64,000 nt of DNA from Pseudescherichia sp031998825 (GCF_031998825.1 NZ_DAMACX010000017.1:1-64000), one strand, 5' to 3'. Positions 43,969 to 53,056 are shown, counted from the stretch's first letter. The notes: generated by a model not told the origin, from the letters alone. Made by a program: numbers and translations.

Positions 43969-44649
43969 TTAGAAGGTATATGCTACGCCGACACGGAAAC
44001 GTGTCTGGCGCTCGTCGGTATTTCGCACGCCGACGTTACCCACTTCGCCATACGGAGACCAGTTTTTATCCCATTTATAAGCGAGCTTAACGTTATATTC
44101 GTTAGAATAGGTTTTGTTATTTTCACGAATAACGTCTTCGGTACTTTTCGCGTAGACGTAGTTCAGCTCGGTGCGCCAGTCGCCCATCGCCCAGCCTACC
44201 CAGGCATCGAATTTATTTACTTTGTTATCAACAACGTCGGAGTCCGGGTTACGGGTGTACTCATAGCGGTAGCGACCAGCGATATAGACGCCGCTGTCAA
44301 AGCTATACTGCGCATGCAGATAAGGTTTATAGATAGAGAAGGTATCTTTACTTTCAATATTAATGCCCGGGTTAAGAGCAAAATTATCTGTCGCTTTCCA
44401 GCGCCAGTTCAGGGATTCTTCGTGACCGTTGCCAACGATTTCGGTTAATGGTTGATCGGCATTGTTACCACCGGATTTCCATTTTGCTTCGACGCCAAAA
44501 CCCAGGCCGTTATCAAAACGGTGAGAGACCGCCACGCGATCGGCGTTGGTGCCGTTATCAATATATTCGTGACGCAGATCGACAGTCACGGCCTGCGCAG
44601 CAAAAGAGGCACCGATAAGAGACGCAAGGATCAGAGTATTCTTCAACAT
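43969..44649 (-). CDS. kdgM: Oligogalacturonate-specific porin, KdgM family
   Basis: Outer-membrane 12-strand beta-barrel channel for acidic oligosaccharides. The ATG at 44649 (MLKNTLIL) gives 226 aa with a signal peptide cleaved after residue 19 (AAQA). Mature strands alternate hydrophobic and polar residues, many arginines and lysines suit anionic sugars, and the protein ends in a C-terminal phenylalanine (FRVGVAYTF), the outer-membrane assembly signal. E. coli NanC is a sialic-acid paralogue, but the ogl-kdu-tog context favours oligogalacturonates. The conserved motif VTVDLRHEYIDNG is typical. Confidence 0.92.
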   Translation of the reverse strand: MLKNTLILASLIGASFAAQAVTVDLRHEYIDNGTNADRVAVSHRFDNGLGFGVEAKWKSGGNNADQPLTEIVGNGHEESLNWRWKATDNFALNPGINIESKDTFSIYKPYLHAQYSFDSGVYIAGRYRYEYTRNPDSDVVDNKVNKFDAWVGWAMGDWRTELNYVYAKSTEDVIRENNKTYSNEYNVKLAYKWDKNWSPYGEVGNVGVRNTDERQTRFRVGVAYTF

Positions 44650-44662
44650 AGCCACCCTCAAA

Positions 44663-44681
44663 ATTAAAATGATGTTCCGTT
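44663..44681 (-). promoter_or_regulatory. KdgR-like box upstream of kdgM
   Basis: On the minus strand AACGGAACATCATTTTAAT matches the KdgR consensus at 16 of 19 positions, ending 14 bases before the kdgM start. The remaining gap to the metQ terminator (44682-44978) is A+T rich with no further site I can support. Confidence 0.55.
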
Positions 44682-44978
44682 TTTATGGAATTGCATTTTA
44701 TTTTTTAAATAACTTTATTTTAGTGATCGGGATCGTAATTGGCTGTTTCAAAAAATTAGGAAAGTGAAGACGTGATGAATATCAACAAAGCCAGGCCTTT
44801 TGGGCTATAAATAACGACGCAGATCACAGCATCTAGCTATTAACGTCACAATTACAAATATTTTATAATAGGTCAAACTTCTTATTTATCAGTGCATTGC
44901 TGAGTTAGCTAACAAATAGTTACATACGTTATTTTATTATATTCGTATAATACTTTTCTTAAGCATTAATTTTGACGT

Positions 44979-45003
44979 AAAAAAGCCCGCTCTTAAGCGG
45001 GCC
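44979..45003 (-). terminator. Terminator of the metNIQ-like operon
   Basis: Stem GCCCGCT/AGCGGGC with a CTTA loop, followed on the minus strand by four T and more A/T, about 22 bases after the metQ-like gene. Confidence 0.85.
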
Positions 45004-45024
45004 TCTTTAACACATAAATCAAAC

Positions 45025-45837
45025 TCAGTTGTTAACCGGGATCACCGCGCCTTTGTACTTGGTACGGATCCACTCCTGAATCTCTTTGGAGTGCAGCACG
45101 TTCACCAGCGCGACAACGTCTTTCTTCTTCTCGTCGCCACGGTGGACGGTGATGATGTTGGCGTACGGGTTGTTCTCACCGCTCTCTACCGCAATCGGAT
45201 CTTTCACCGGGTCCAGACCGGCGTCGATAGCGTAGTTGGCGTTGATCACCACCGCATCGCCTTCGTCGTTGTTATACATCTGCGGCAGCAGGGAGCCTTC
45301 TACGTTCGGCAGGAACTCCAGCTTTTTCGGGTTCTCAACGATATCGCTGATGCGCGCGTTAACTTTATTCACGCCCGGCTTCAGCTTGATCACGCCCTCT
45401 TTCTCGAAGATAGAGAGGATGCGGCCCTCTTCTGCCACGGCATCACGCATGATCACTTTGCCGCCCTGCGGCAGATCCTTCAGCGACTTGTACTTTTTAG
45501 AGTAGATACCAATCGGCTCGATGTGGATCGCGCCTGCGCTGACGAAGTCATAGGTTTTGTCGCCTTCGTGATCTTTCAGCACGCTGTTCAGGTACGGGAT
45601 GTGCTGGAAGTAGTTCGCGTCGATGTCACGGCTGGCCAGCGCGGTGTTCGGCAGGATGTAGTCCTGGAACGGTTTGATCTCCAGATCGATACCCTGTTTT
45701 GCGAGGATAGGTTTAGCCTGCTCGAGAATCTCTGCGTGCGGCACGTTGGACGCGCCCACGGTCAGGGTATCAGCCCAGGAGGCGAAGCTCAGGGCGCTGA
45801 GGGTTGCTGCGGCAATCAGTGTCAGTGTCTTTTTCAT
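45025..45837 (-). CDS. MetQ/NlpA-family substrate-binding protein
   Basis: Periplasmic binding protein of the methionine-uptake (MetQ/NlpA) family, 270 aa from the ATG at 45837. The N terminus is a type-I signal peptide cleaved near ALSFASWA-DTL. There is no cysteine at the cleavage point, so unlike E. coli MetQ it should be a soluble periplasmic protein. Family landmarks are present: EIKPFQDYILPN, DANYFQHIPYL, GAIHIEPIGIYS and VINANYAIDAGL. The ligand is probably methionine or a related thioether. E. coli has its own metNIQ elsewhere, so this is likely an additional paralogue. Confidence 0.9.
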   Translation of the reverse strand: MKKTLTLIAAATLSALSFASWADTLTVGASNVPHAEILEQAKPILAKQGIDLEIKPFQDYILPNTALASRDIDANYFQHIPYLNSVLKDHEGDKTYDFVSAGAIHIEPIGIYSKKYKSLKDLPQGGKVIMRDAVAEEGRILSIFEKEGVIKLKPGVNKVNARISDIVENPKKLEFLPNVEGSLLPQMYNNDEGDAVVINANYAIDAGLDPVKDPIAVESGENNPYANIITVHRGDEKKKDVVALVNVLHSKEIQEWIRTKYKGAVIPVNN

Positions 45838-45865
45838 GATGTTGGTTCCCAAATTGTTGTTGTGT

Positions 45866-46534
45866 TTAGCGTTTATCTAACAGTGAGGTAATCACGTCGC
45901 CGCAGAACTGGATGATGAAGACGATGATCAGAATGGTCACCGTCGCCACCAGCGTGACGTCGTTGTGGTTACGCTGGAATCCTTCCAGATAAGCAAGATT
46001 TCCTAAACCGCCCGCGCCGATCACACCCGCCATAGCGCTGTAGCTCACCAGAGCGATCAGCGTAACGGTGATGCCTGACACTAACGCAGGCGACGATTCA
46101 GGCAACAGCACCCGAAACACGAGCGTACTGAGGCGCGCACCCATAGAGCGCGTGGCTTCAATGACGCCTTTATCCACTTCACGCAGCGCAATCTCTACCA
46201 GACGGGCATAGAACGGCGCAGCCCCCACGATTAGCGCCGGTAGCGCGGCGTTGGCACCCAAAATGGTACCGATAAGAGTCTTGGTAAAGGGGATCAGCAG
46301 CACGATCAGAATAATGAACGGGATAGAGCGGAACACGTTCACCACGATAGAGATCACGCTGTAGAGCGGCTTGTTCTGGAACAGCCCGCCCTTAGCGGTT
46401 AAAAACAGCGCCAGCCCGAGCAGGATCCCCAGTACAAAGGTGGCTACCCCGGAGAGTGCCGTCATGTAGAGTGTCTCCTGCGTGGCAGACCAGAGCTGCT
46501 CCAGACGCAGATGCGGGAATAAATTCTCAACCAT
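45866..46534 (-). CDS. MetI-family ABC permease
   Basis: Inner-membrane permease of methionine-type importers, 222 aa (E. coli MetI 217). Five hydrophobic segments; the binding-protein-dependent transport motif in the cytoplasmic loop is EATRSMGARLSTLVFRVLLP, and SYSAMAGVIGAGGLGNLA is a strong family match. It overlaps the ATPase gene by 8 bases and lies 28 bases before the binding-protein gene. Confidence 0.92.
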   Translation of the reverse strand: MVENLFPHLRLEQLWSATQETLYMTALSGVATFVLGILLGLALFLTAKGGLFQNKPLYSVISIVVNVFRSIPFIILIVLLIPFTKTLIGTILGANAALPALIVGAAPFYARLVEIALREVDKGVIEATRSMGARLSTLVFRVLLPESSPALVSGITVTLIALVSYSAMAGVIGAGGLGNLAYLEGFQRNHNDVTLVATVTILIIVFIIQFCGDVITSLLDKR

Positions 46535-47549
46535 GTTTGATCACCTCGCCGTCAATATCGCTTTTCTGCAGATCTGCGAGGATATTGCCTAGTTGTTCCT
46601 GGGTTGCCACCACGTGCACCCAAAGTTGTCCAAAGACGCCGTGCGCCGTCTGGGTCATTTTGCCGTGCAGAATATTGAACGGCAGGCCGTAGCGCAGGGT
46701 CAGTTCGCCCACGATCGGCTTATGCGTGCTGTGGCCGGTAAAGGTCAGCTTGATGACGCTACCGTCCAGGTCGTTAGCCAGCTCGGGATTAAAAGTCTCC
46801 TCCTCCGCATACTGGCTCACCTGGCGCACAAACTGGCGGGTGATCGGCTGTTGCGGACGGGTAAAGACATCCAGTACGTCACCCTCTTCCACCACTCTGC
46901 CGTTCTCCATCACCGCCACGCGGTCGCAAATCTTACGTACCACGTGCATCTCATGGGTGATCAGCACGATGGTCAGCTTAAAGCGGCGGTTGATATCCAG
47001 CAGCAGATCGAGGATCTGATCGGTGGTCTGCGGATCCAGCGCCGAGGTCGCTTCGTCGCACAGCAGCACGTCCGGGCTGTTAGCCAGCGCACGGGCGATG
47101 CCGACGCGCTGCTTCTGGCCGCCGCTCAGCTGGGACGGATAGGCGTGTTCGCGCCCCGTCAGGCCGACCAGCTCAACCAGCTCCGCCACCCGGGCGGTGA
47201 TTTTTGCTTTCGGCACGCCCGCGATCTGCATCGAGAAGGCGATGTTTTCATTTACCGTACGCGACCAGAGCAGGTTGAAGTGCTGGAAGACCATGCTGAT
47301 CTTCAGCCGCGCCTGGCGCAGGCTCTCACCGCGCGCGGCGGAGATATCCTGACCGTTGATGGTCACGCTACCCTCGGTGGGCTTCTCCAGGCCATTGAGC
47401 AGGCGGATCAGAGTACTTTTCCCCGCGCCGCTGTAGCCGATGATGCCGTAAATTTGCCCCTGCTCAACCGTCAAGTTCACATTATCCACGGCGGTAATAG
47501 GTACCTTTCCGTGGTCAAAAATCTTAGAGATATTCCTCAGGACGATCAT
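46527..47549 (-). CDS. MetN-family ABC ATPase
   Basis: ATP-binding subunit, 340 aa. Walker A is GYSGAGKST (near residue 38), the signature LSGGQKQRVGIARAL, Walker B VLLCDEATSALD, and the switch histidine in VLITHEMHVV. The C-terminal 75 residues form an ACT-like NIL domain, which in E. coli MetN binds methionine and shuts transport when internal methionine is high. First gene of the operon; its promoter should lie in 47550-47959. I saw no convincing MetJ boxes there. Confidence 0.93.
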   Translation of the reverse strand: MIVLRNISKIFDHGKVPITAVDNVNLTVEQGQIYGIIGYSGAGKSTLIRLLNGLEKPTEGSVTINGQDISAARGESLRQARLKISMVFQHFNLLWSRTVNENIAFSMQIAGVPKAKITARVAELVELVGLTGREHAYPSQLSGGQKQRVGIARALANSPDVLLCDEATSALDPQTTDQILDLLLDINRRFKLTIVLITHEMHVVRKICDRVAVMENGRVVEEGDVLDVFTRPQQPITRQFVRQVSQYAEEETFNPELANDLDGSVIKLTFTGHSTHKPIVGELTLRYGLPFNILHGKMTQTAHGVFGQLWVHVVATQEQLGNILADLQKSDIDGEVIKHG

Positions 47550-47786
47550 TTCGTTGGTGTATCCGTTATGGCGGTTTAGCAGTATGGATGTCTGAATGAT
47601 GATAAACAGGCGTTATTATCTTTGAAATAACAAAAAATGAATAAGATATAACGTGCAGGTATAAGCGGCTCATACCGTGACCTGGCGTCTATAGGATTAA
47701 TTCAGCAACCGTTATCGAAAAAGCGCATAAGATTAGCACTGGTTTACGGTCTGCGATAGCAAGGGTAGGCTCTAAACCTTTGTTTT

Positions 47787-47820
47787 GTAGGCCGGATAAG
47801 CGCAGCGCCATCCGGCGTTA
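47787..47820. repeat. REP element in the metN-fusion gap
   Basis: REP-type palindrome GTAGGCCGGATAAGCGCAGC and GCCATCCGGCGTTA, between the divergent ABC operon and fusion gene. The rest of 47550-47959 is A+T rich and should contain the two promoters; no operator could be supported. Confidence 0.8.
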
Positions 47821-47959
47821 TATCCAGATGGCTTTCCATCCTGACGGCTAAATAGCACAGATATGCCATTTCGTTCTATTTAGCAGAGAATCATTCTTTA
47901 AAAGCTGTTTTTTGCGGCCCTATCCTCCTGCTATCGCATCTCATAACAGGTGACAAAAA

Positions 47960-50098
47960 ATGTCCGTATTCCACTCCATTACCGACCTTATCGGCCAGAC
48001 GCCGATTTTGCAGCTACACAAACTGAACACCGGCTCGTGCGAGCTTTTTCTCAAGCTGGAGAATCAGAATCCCGGCGGCTCAATAAAGGATCGCGTCGCG
48101 TTGTCGATGATTAACGAGGCCGAACGCCGGGGCCTGCTGAATCCCGGCGGCACCATTATTGAGGCTACCGCAGGCAATACCGGTCTCGGACTGGCGCTGA
48201 TTGCCGCCCAGAAAGGTTACAAGCTGGTGCTGGTGGTACCGGACAAGATGAGCCAGGAGAAGATCTACCATCTGCGCGCGCTCGGCGTTCAGGTACTTAT
48301 TACCCGCTCCGACGTGACCAAAGGCCACCCGGAGTATTATCAGGACTACGCCCGCCGCCTGGCGGAGGAGACGCCGGGGGCTTACTATATCGATCAGTTC
48401 TCCAACCCGGCTAACCCGCTGGCGCACGCCACCACCACCGCGCCGGAGCTGTTCGACCAGCTGGCGGGTAGGATTGACGCCGTGGTGGTAGGCGTTGGCT
48501 CCGGTGGCACGCTGGGCGGCTTGCAGGCGTGGTTTGCCAAACACTCGCCGCACACCGAGTTTGTGCTGGCCGATCCCATCGGCTCGATTCTGGCGGATCA
48601 GGTTGAGACCGGACAGCACGGCGAAGCCGGATCCTGGCGAGTAGAAGGAATTGGGGAAGACTTTATCCCTCCCCTTGCCCATCTGGAGAACGTCCGCCAG
48701 GCGTACCGGGTATCGGATGCGGAGGCCTTTGCCACTGCCCGCCAGCTGTTACAGACGGAAGGCGTGCTGGCTGGCTCCTCCACCGGCACGCTGCTGGCCG
48801 CCGCCCTGCGCTACTGCCAGAACCAGACCACGCCAAAGCGGGTGGTGACCTTTGCCTGCGACAGCGGCAACAAGTACCTCTCCCGCATGTTTAACGATGA
48901 GTGGCTACAACAGCAGGGCTTGCAGGATGATGACCAGCCCGCGCCCGCCACACCGGTTAGCGCGCTGGCGACCCTCAGCGTGCACAGCGGCGCCTTTAAC
49001 GACCAGCACGGGGCGGTGATGCCGCCTATCTATGCCACCTCGACCTTTGCCCAGCCCGCGCCAGGCCAGCACACCGGCTACGAGTACTCCCGCAGCGGCA
49101 ATCCGACGCGCCATGCCCTGGAGAGCGCCATCGCCGAGCTGGAGAGCGGCACGCGCGGCTACGCCTTCGCCTCCGGCCTGGCGGCGATCTCAACCGTGCT
49201 GGAGCTGCTGGATAAAGATAGCCATATCGTCGCGATTGACGACGTTTACGGTGGCACCTACCGCCTGATTGAGAACGTGCGCCGTCGCAGCACCGGGCTA
49301 CAGGTAAGCTGGGTGAAGCCGGACGATCTTGCCGGGCTGGAGGCCGCCATCCGGCCGGATACGCGGATGATCTGGGTAGAGACGCCCACCAACCCGCTGC
49401 TTAAGCTGGCGGACCTGGCGGCTATCGCTGAGATCGCCCGCCGTCACAACGTTATTAGCGTGGCGGATAACACCTTCGCCTCGCCGCTGATCCACCGCCC
49501 GCTGACGCTGGGCTTTGATATCGTGGTGCACTCGGCCACCAAATACCTCAACGGCCACTCCGACGTGGTAGCCGGGCTGGCGGTGGTGGGCGATCGCCCG
49601 GCGCTGGCAGAGAAGCTGGGCTACCTGCAAAACGCGGTGGGCGGCGTGCTCGATCCGTTCAGCAGCTTCCTGACCCTACGCGGGATCCGCACCCTCGCCC
49701 TGCGCATCGAGCGTCACAGCAGCAACGCCCTGACGCTGGCTCGCTGGCTTGAGCAGCAGCCGCAGGTGGAGAAAGTGTGGTTCCCGTGGCTGACGTCGCA
49801 TCCGCAGTATGCTTTGGCGCGCCAGCAGATGGCTCTGCCCGGAGGCATGATCTCCATCGTGATCAAAGGTGACGATCAGCGTGCGGCAGAGGTCATTAGC
49901 AAACTGAAGCTGTTTACCCTCGCCGAGAGCCTTGGCGGCGTCGAGAGCCTGGTGAGCCAGCCGTTCAGCATGACCCACGCTTCGATCCCGCTGGCGCAGC
50001 GCCTGGCGAACGGCATTACGCCGCAGCTGATCCGCCTGTCGGTGGGCATTGAGGATGAGCAGGATCTGCTGGCAGACCTCAAGCAGGCTTTGGCCTGA
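47960..50098 (+). CDS. Cystathionine beta-synthase / cystathionine gamma-lyase fusion
   Basis: A 712-aa chain joining two PLP enzymes. Residues 1-322 form a fold-type II beta-synthase core like CBS or cysteine synthase: PLP lysine K43 in GGSIKDRVA, cofactor loop TAGNTG at 70-75, phosphate loop GSGGT at 180-184. It lacks the C-terminal Bateman domain of eukaryotic CBS. After a short acidic/proline linker (323-332), residues 333-712 form a fold-type I gamma-family enzyme: YEYSRSGNPT near 374, PLP lysine K528 in SATKYLNGHSD. Both active sites look intact. The natural reading is homocysteine plus serine (or O-acetylserine) to cystathionine, then to cysteine: reverse transsulfuration. The C-terminal half could instead be a gamma-synthase. 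Divergent from the MetNIQ-like operon. The ribosome-binding site AGGTGA precedes the ATG. Confidence 0.9.
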   Translation: MSVFHSITDLIGQTPILQLHKLNTGSCELFLKLENQNPGGSIKDRVALSMINEAERRGLLNPGGTIIEATAGNTGLGLALIAAQKGYKLVLVVPDKMSQEKIYHLRALGVQVLITRSDVTKGHPEYYQDYARRLAEETPGAYYIDQFSNPANPLAHATTTAPELFDQLAGRIDAVVVGVGSGGTLGGLQAWFAKHSPHTEFVLADPIGSILADQVETGQHGEAGSWRVEGIGEDFIPPLAHLENVRQAYRVSDAEAFATARQLLQTEGVLAGSSTGTLLAAALRYCQNQTTPKRVVTFACDSGNKYLSRMFNDEWLQQQGLQDDDQPAPATPVSALATLSVHSGAFNDQHGAVMPPIYATSTFAQPAPGQHTGYEYSRSGNPTRHALESAIAELESGTRGYAFASGLAAISTVLELLDKDSHIVAIDDVYGGTYRLIENVRRRSTGLQVSWVKPDDLAGLEAAIRPDTRMIWVETPTNPLLKLADLAAIAEIARRHNVISVADNTFASPLIHRPLTLGFDIVVHSATKYLNGHSDVVAGLAVVGDRPALAEKLGYLQNAVGGVLDPFSSFLTLRGIRTLALRIERHSSNALTLARWLEQQPQVEKVWFPWLTSHPQYALARQQMALPGGMISIVIKGDDQRAAEVISKLKLFTLAESLGGVESLVSQPFSMTHASIPLAQRLANGITPQLIRLSVGIEDEQDLLADLKQALA

Positions 50099-50185
50099 TA
50101 CCGACGCGCGCCCAGCGATTGCGACTATGCTTAGAGGCTAAGGGTTTTGATTAAGCCAGTCTGAGTCGCAGGAGCGCGCACCGCT

Positions 50186-50716
50186 ATGCTAGTAAATAGT
50201 CTGATCGTCATCTTGAGCGTTATTGCGATGGAGGGCATCGCCGCATTCACCCACCGCTACATTATGCACGGCTGGGGATGGCGCTGGCATGAGTCGCACC
50301 ACACTCCGCGCAAGGGGGTGTTTGAGCTGAACGATCTCTTTGCGGTGGTCTTCGCCGGGGTGGCTATCGCGCTGATCGCCGCAGGCACGGCGGGGATCTG
50401 GCCCCTGCAGTGGATTGGCTGCGGCATGACGATCTACGGCCTGCTCTACTTCCTGGTGCACGATGGCCTGGTGCACCAGCGCTGGCCCTTCCACTGGATC
50501 CCGCGCCGGGGCTATCTGAAGCGGCTTTACGTCGCGCACCGCCTGCACCATGCGGTGCGCGGACGGGAGGGCTGCGTCTCCTTCGGCTTTATTTACGCCC
50601 GTAAGCCTGCCGACCTCCAGGCGATCCTGCGCAAGCGTCATGGCCGCCCGCCTAAACGGGACGCTGCCAAAGACCAGCCGGACGCGGCGTCACCCTCGTC
50701 GTCTTCGCACGAATAA
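50186..50716 (+). CDS. crtZ: Beta-carotene hydroxylase CrtZ
   Basis: Membrane di-iron hydroxylase, 176 aa, that adds 3- and 3'-hydroxyls to beta-carotene to give zeaxanthin. Histidine boxes: HRYIMH and HESHH near residues 23-40, then VHDGLVHQRW and HRLHHAVRG. Four hydrophobic segments. It is the only plus-strand crt gene; its last 65 bases overlap the 3' end of crtB tail-to-tail, as in Pantoea-type clusters. The low-complexity serine tail (SPSSSSHE) is in the overlapped part. Confidence 0.96.
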   Translation: MLVNSLIVILSVIAMEGIAAFTHRYIMHGWGWRWHESHHTPRKGVFELNDLFAVVFAGVAIALIAAGTAGIWPLQWIGCGMTIYGLLYFLVHDGLVHQRWPFHWIPRRGYLKRLYVAHRLHHAVRGREGCVSFGFIYARKPADLQAILRKRHGRPPKRDAAKDQPDAASPSSSSHE

Positions 50717-51581
50717 CCTGGCCCGGCGCCGCCATCAGCATGGCGATTTTTTCACCTTTGCTGGTGTGCTGGCGGCGATCCCAGGCGCTGCCTCCCGCCG
50801 CTTTTACCTTAATACCGATCTCCCGGTAGACGCTGCGGGCGGTGGCGATCGCCCAGGCGCAGCGCGGCGGCAGGTCATGCAGCCCGGCCTGCGAGGAGAT
50901 GTAGTACGGCTCGGCGGCGTCAATTAACCGCTCCGCCACCCGCGCCAGCGCCGCCCGGTTCTCCCGTGCGGCATAGTTCTCCGGCGTCAGCCCGGCATCG
51001 TGCAGCCACTCGGCGGGCAGGTAGCAGCGGTCAACAGCCGCATCGTCAATAATATCCCGGGCGATATTCGTCAGCTGAAAGGCCAGCCCGAGATCGCAGG
51101 CGCGATCCAGCACCCGCTCATCCCGCACGCCCATCACCCTCGCCATCATCAGTCCCACAACTCCAGCTACGTGATAACAGTAGCGCAGCGTATCCTCAAA
51201 GGTGACATAGCGAGTCTGGGCTACGTCCATCGCAAAGCCGTCGAGGTGATCGAGCGCCATGCGGGGCGTAATGCCGTGGGTCAGCGCCACCTCCTGAAAG
51301 GCGGCGAAGGCGGGATCCTGCATCTCTGCCCCTTCAAACGCCGCCAGGGTCAGCTTGCGCAGCCGGGCCAGGCGCTGGGTCGCCTCCTCTTCTGCCGCAG
51401 TCTCGCTGGCAAAGCCGTGGGTCTGGTCATCGATGACGTCATCGCAGTGACGGCACCAGGTGTAGAGCATCAGCACGCTGCGACGGGTGGCGGGATCGAA
51501 CAGCTTCGCGGCAGTGGCAAAGCTCTTCGAGCCGTTGGCCATGGTCTGCGTGGCGTGATCAAGCAGTAGCGGTTGGCTCAT
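50652..51581 (-). CDS. crtB: Phytoene synthase CrtB
   Basis: Condenses two geranylgeranyl diphosphates to phytoene; 309 aa, peripheral to the membrane. The two aspartate-rich Mg-binding motifs are CRHCDDVIDD (near residue 46) and NIARDIIDDA (near 178). The squalene/phytoene synthase signature YCYHVAGVVGLMMARVMG is intact. Its start overlaps the crtI stop in ATGA. Last gene of the crtE-idi-X-Y-I-B operon, with its 3' end antisense to crtZ. Confidence 0.97.
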   Translation of the reverse strand: MSQPLLLDHATQTMANGSKSFATAAKLFDPATRRSVLMLYTWCRHCDDVIDDQTHGFASETAAEEEATQRLARLRKLTLAAFEGAEMQDPAFAAFQEVALTHGITPRMALDHLDGFAMDVAQTRYVTFEDTLRYCYHVAGVVGLMMARVMGVRDERVLDRACDLGLAFQLTNIARDIIDDAAVDRCYLPAEWLHDAGLTPENYAARENRAALARVAERLIDAAEPYYISSQAGLHDLPPRCAWAIATARSVYREIGIKVKAAGGSAWDRRQHTSKGEKIAMLMAAPGQVIRAKTTRVTPRPAGLWQRPV

Positions 51582-53056
51582 TGCAGATCCTCAATCATCA
51601 GGCTGGCGGTGGCTTTCGCCGAGGCCACCACGCCGGGAATACCCGCTCCGGGATGGGTACCTGCGCCGACCAGATAGAGGTTGGCGATATCGCTGTCGCG
51701 GTTATGGGGCCGGAACCAGGCGCTCTGGGTGAGCAGCGGCTCGATAGAGAAGGCCGAGCCCAAGTGCGCATCCAGCGTGTCATGGAAATCCGCCGGGGTA
51801 AAGATACGCTGGGTTACCAGCTGGCTACGCAGGCCGGGCATGTAGCGCTCTTCCAGGTAGTCAAAAATACGGTCGCGCAGCTTCGGCCCCTCCTGCGCCC
51901 AGTCCAGCGGCGCGTTGCCAAGATGCGGCACCGGGGCCAGCACGTAGAAGCTGGCGCAGCCGGGAGGGGCGAGCGAAGGATCGGTCACGCAGGGCGAGTG
52001 CAGATACAGAGAGAAGTCATCCGCCAGCGCGCTGCCGGTAAAGATGTCGTCGATAAGCTCCCGGTAGCGCGGGCCGAAGCAGATGGTATGGTGCGCCAGC
52101 TGCGGATGGGGCTGGTTCAGGCCGAAGTAGAGCACAAACAGCGAGTTGCTCATGCTCTTGCGCTCCAGCGCTGCCGCCCGCTTCTGCCCCACCGGATGGT
52201 GGCCGAGCAGCTTTTTATAGGTATTCACCACGTCAGCGTTTGAGGCTACGGCGTCGGCATCAAAGGTGCGGCCATCCGCCAGCCGCACCTGGCTCACGCG
52301 GTTATCGGTCACCACCAGCTCCTCAACACGCGCGTTGAGCACGATCTCCCCGCCCAGATCGGTAAACAGCTTCACCATGCCGTTGACCAGCGCCCCGGTG
52401 CCGCCCTCGGGGAACCAGACGCCCCACTCCCGCTCAAGGGCGTGGATCAGGGTATAGATGGACGAGGTGGTAAAGGGGTTGCCGCCCACCAGCAGAGAGT
52501 GGAAAGAGAAGGCCTGCCGCAGATGCTCATCCTCAATAAAGCGCGAGACCGACTGGTAGACGCTCTGCCACGCCTGAAGCTTAAGCAGCTGCGGCCCGGC
52601 GCGCAGCATGTCGCGAAACGAGAGAAACGGCACGCTGCCGAGGCGCAGATAGCCCTCCTGGAACACCGCCTGAGAGTAAGCCAGGAAGCGCCGGTAGCCT
52701 TCGACGTCGCGGGGGTTAAACTGAGTAATCTGCGCCTCAAGCTCGGCGCTGTCGTTAGCGTAGTCCAGGGTTTTCCCGGACTCCCAGCAGAGCCGATAGA
52801 AGGGTTTCACCGGCAGCAGCCTGACATAATCCTCCATCCGCTTGCCGGCGAGGGTAAATAGCGCCTCGAGCGCAGTGGGATCGGTGATCACCGTCGGCCC
52901 GGCGTCAAAGGTAAAGCCCTGATCATGCCAGACGTAGGCGCGACCGCCGGGCTTGTCCCGCTGCTCCAGCAGCACGGTTGGGATCCCTGCCGCCTGCAGG
53001 CGGATCGCCAGCGCCAGGCCACCAAAGCCTGCGCCAATCACAACGGTTTTCTTCAT
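51578..53056 (-). CDS. crtI: Phytoene desaturase CrtI
   Basis: FAD-dependent desaturase, 492 aa, which takes phytoene to lycopene in four steps. The N-terminal dinucleotide-binding motif is VVIGAGFGGLALAIRLQAAG (residues 5-24), and the C-terminal bacterial-type phytoene dehydrogenase signature is in LYLVGAGTHPGAGIPGV. Both ends overlap neighbours by 4 bases (ATGA with crtY upstream and crtB downstream). Confidence 0.97.
   Translation of the reverse strand: MKKTVVIGAGFGGLALAIRLQAAGIPTVLLEQRDKPGGRAYVWHDQGFTFDAGPTVITDPTALEALFTLAGKRMEDYVRLLPVKPFYRLCWESGKTLDYANDSAELEAQITQFNPRDVEGYRRFLAYSQAVFQEGYLRLGSVPFLSFRDMLRAGPQLLKLQAWQSVYQSVSRFIEDEHLRQAFSFHSLLVGGNPFTTSSIYTLIHALEREWGVWFPEGGTGALVNGMVKLFTDLGGEIVLNARVEELVVTDNRVSQVRLADGRTFDADAVASNADVVNTYKKLLGHHPVGQKRAAALERKSMSNSLFVLYFGLNQPHPQLAHHTICFGPRYRELIDDIFTGSALADDFSLYLHSPCVTDPSLAPPGCASFYVLAPVPHLGNAPLDWAQEGPKLRDRIFDYLEERYMPGLRSQLVTQRIFTPADFHDTLDAHLGSAFSIEPLLTQSAWFRPHNRDSDIANLYLVGAGTHPGAGIPGVVASAKATASLMIEDLQ

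Noticed and set aside
47550..47959. MetJ operator or S-box upstream of the MetNIQ-like operon.
   Set aside because: Only isolated fragments such as GGATGTCTG resemble half an AGACGTCT box; no tandem repeats were found.
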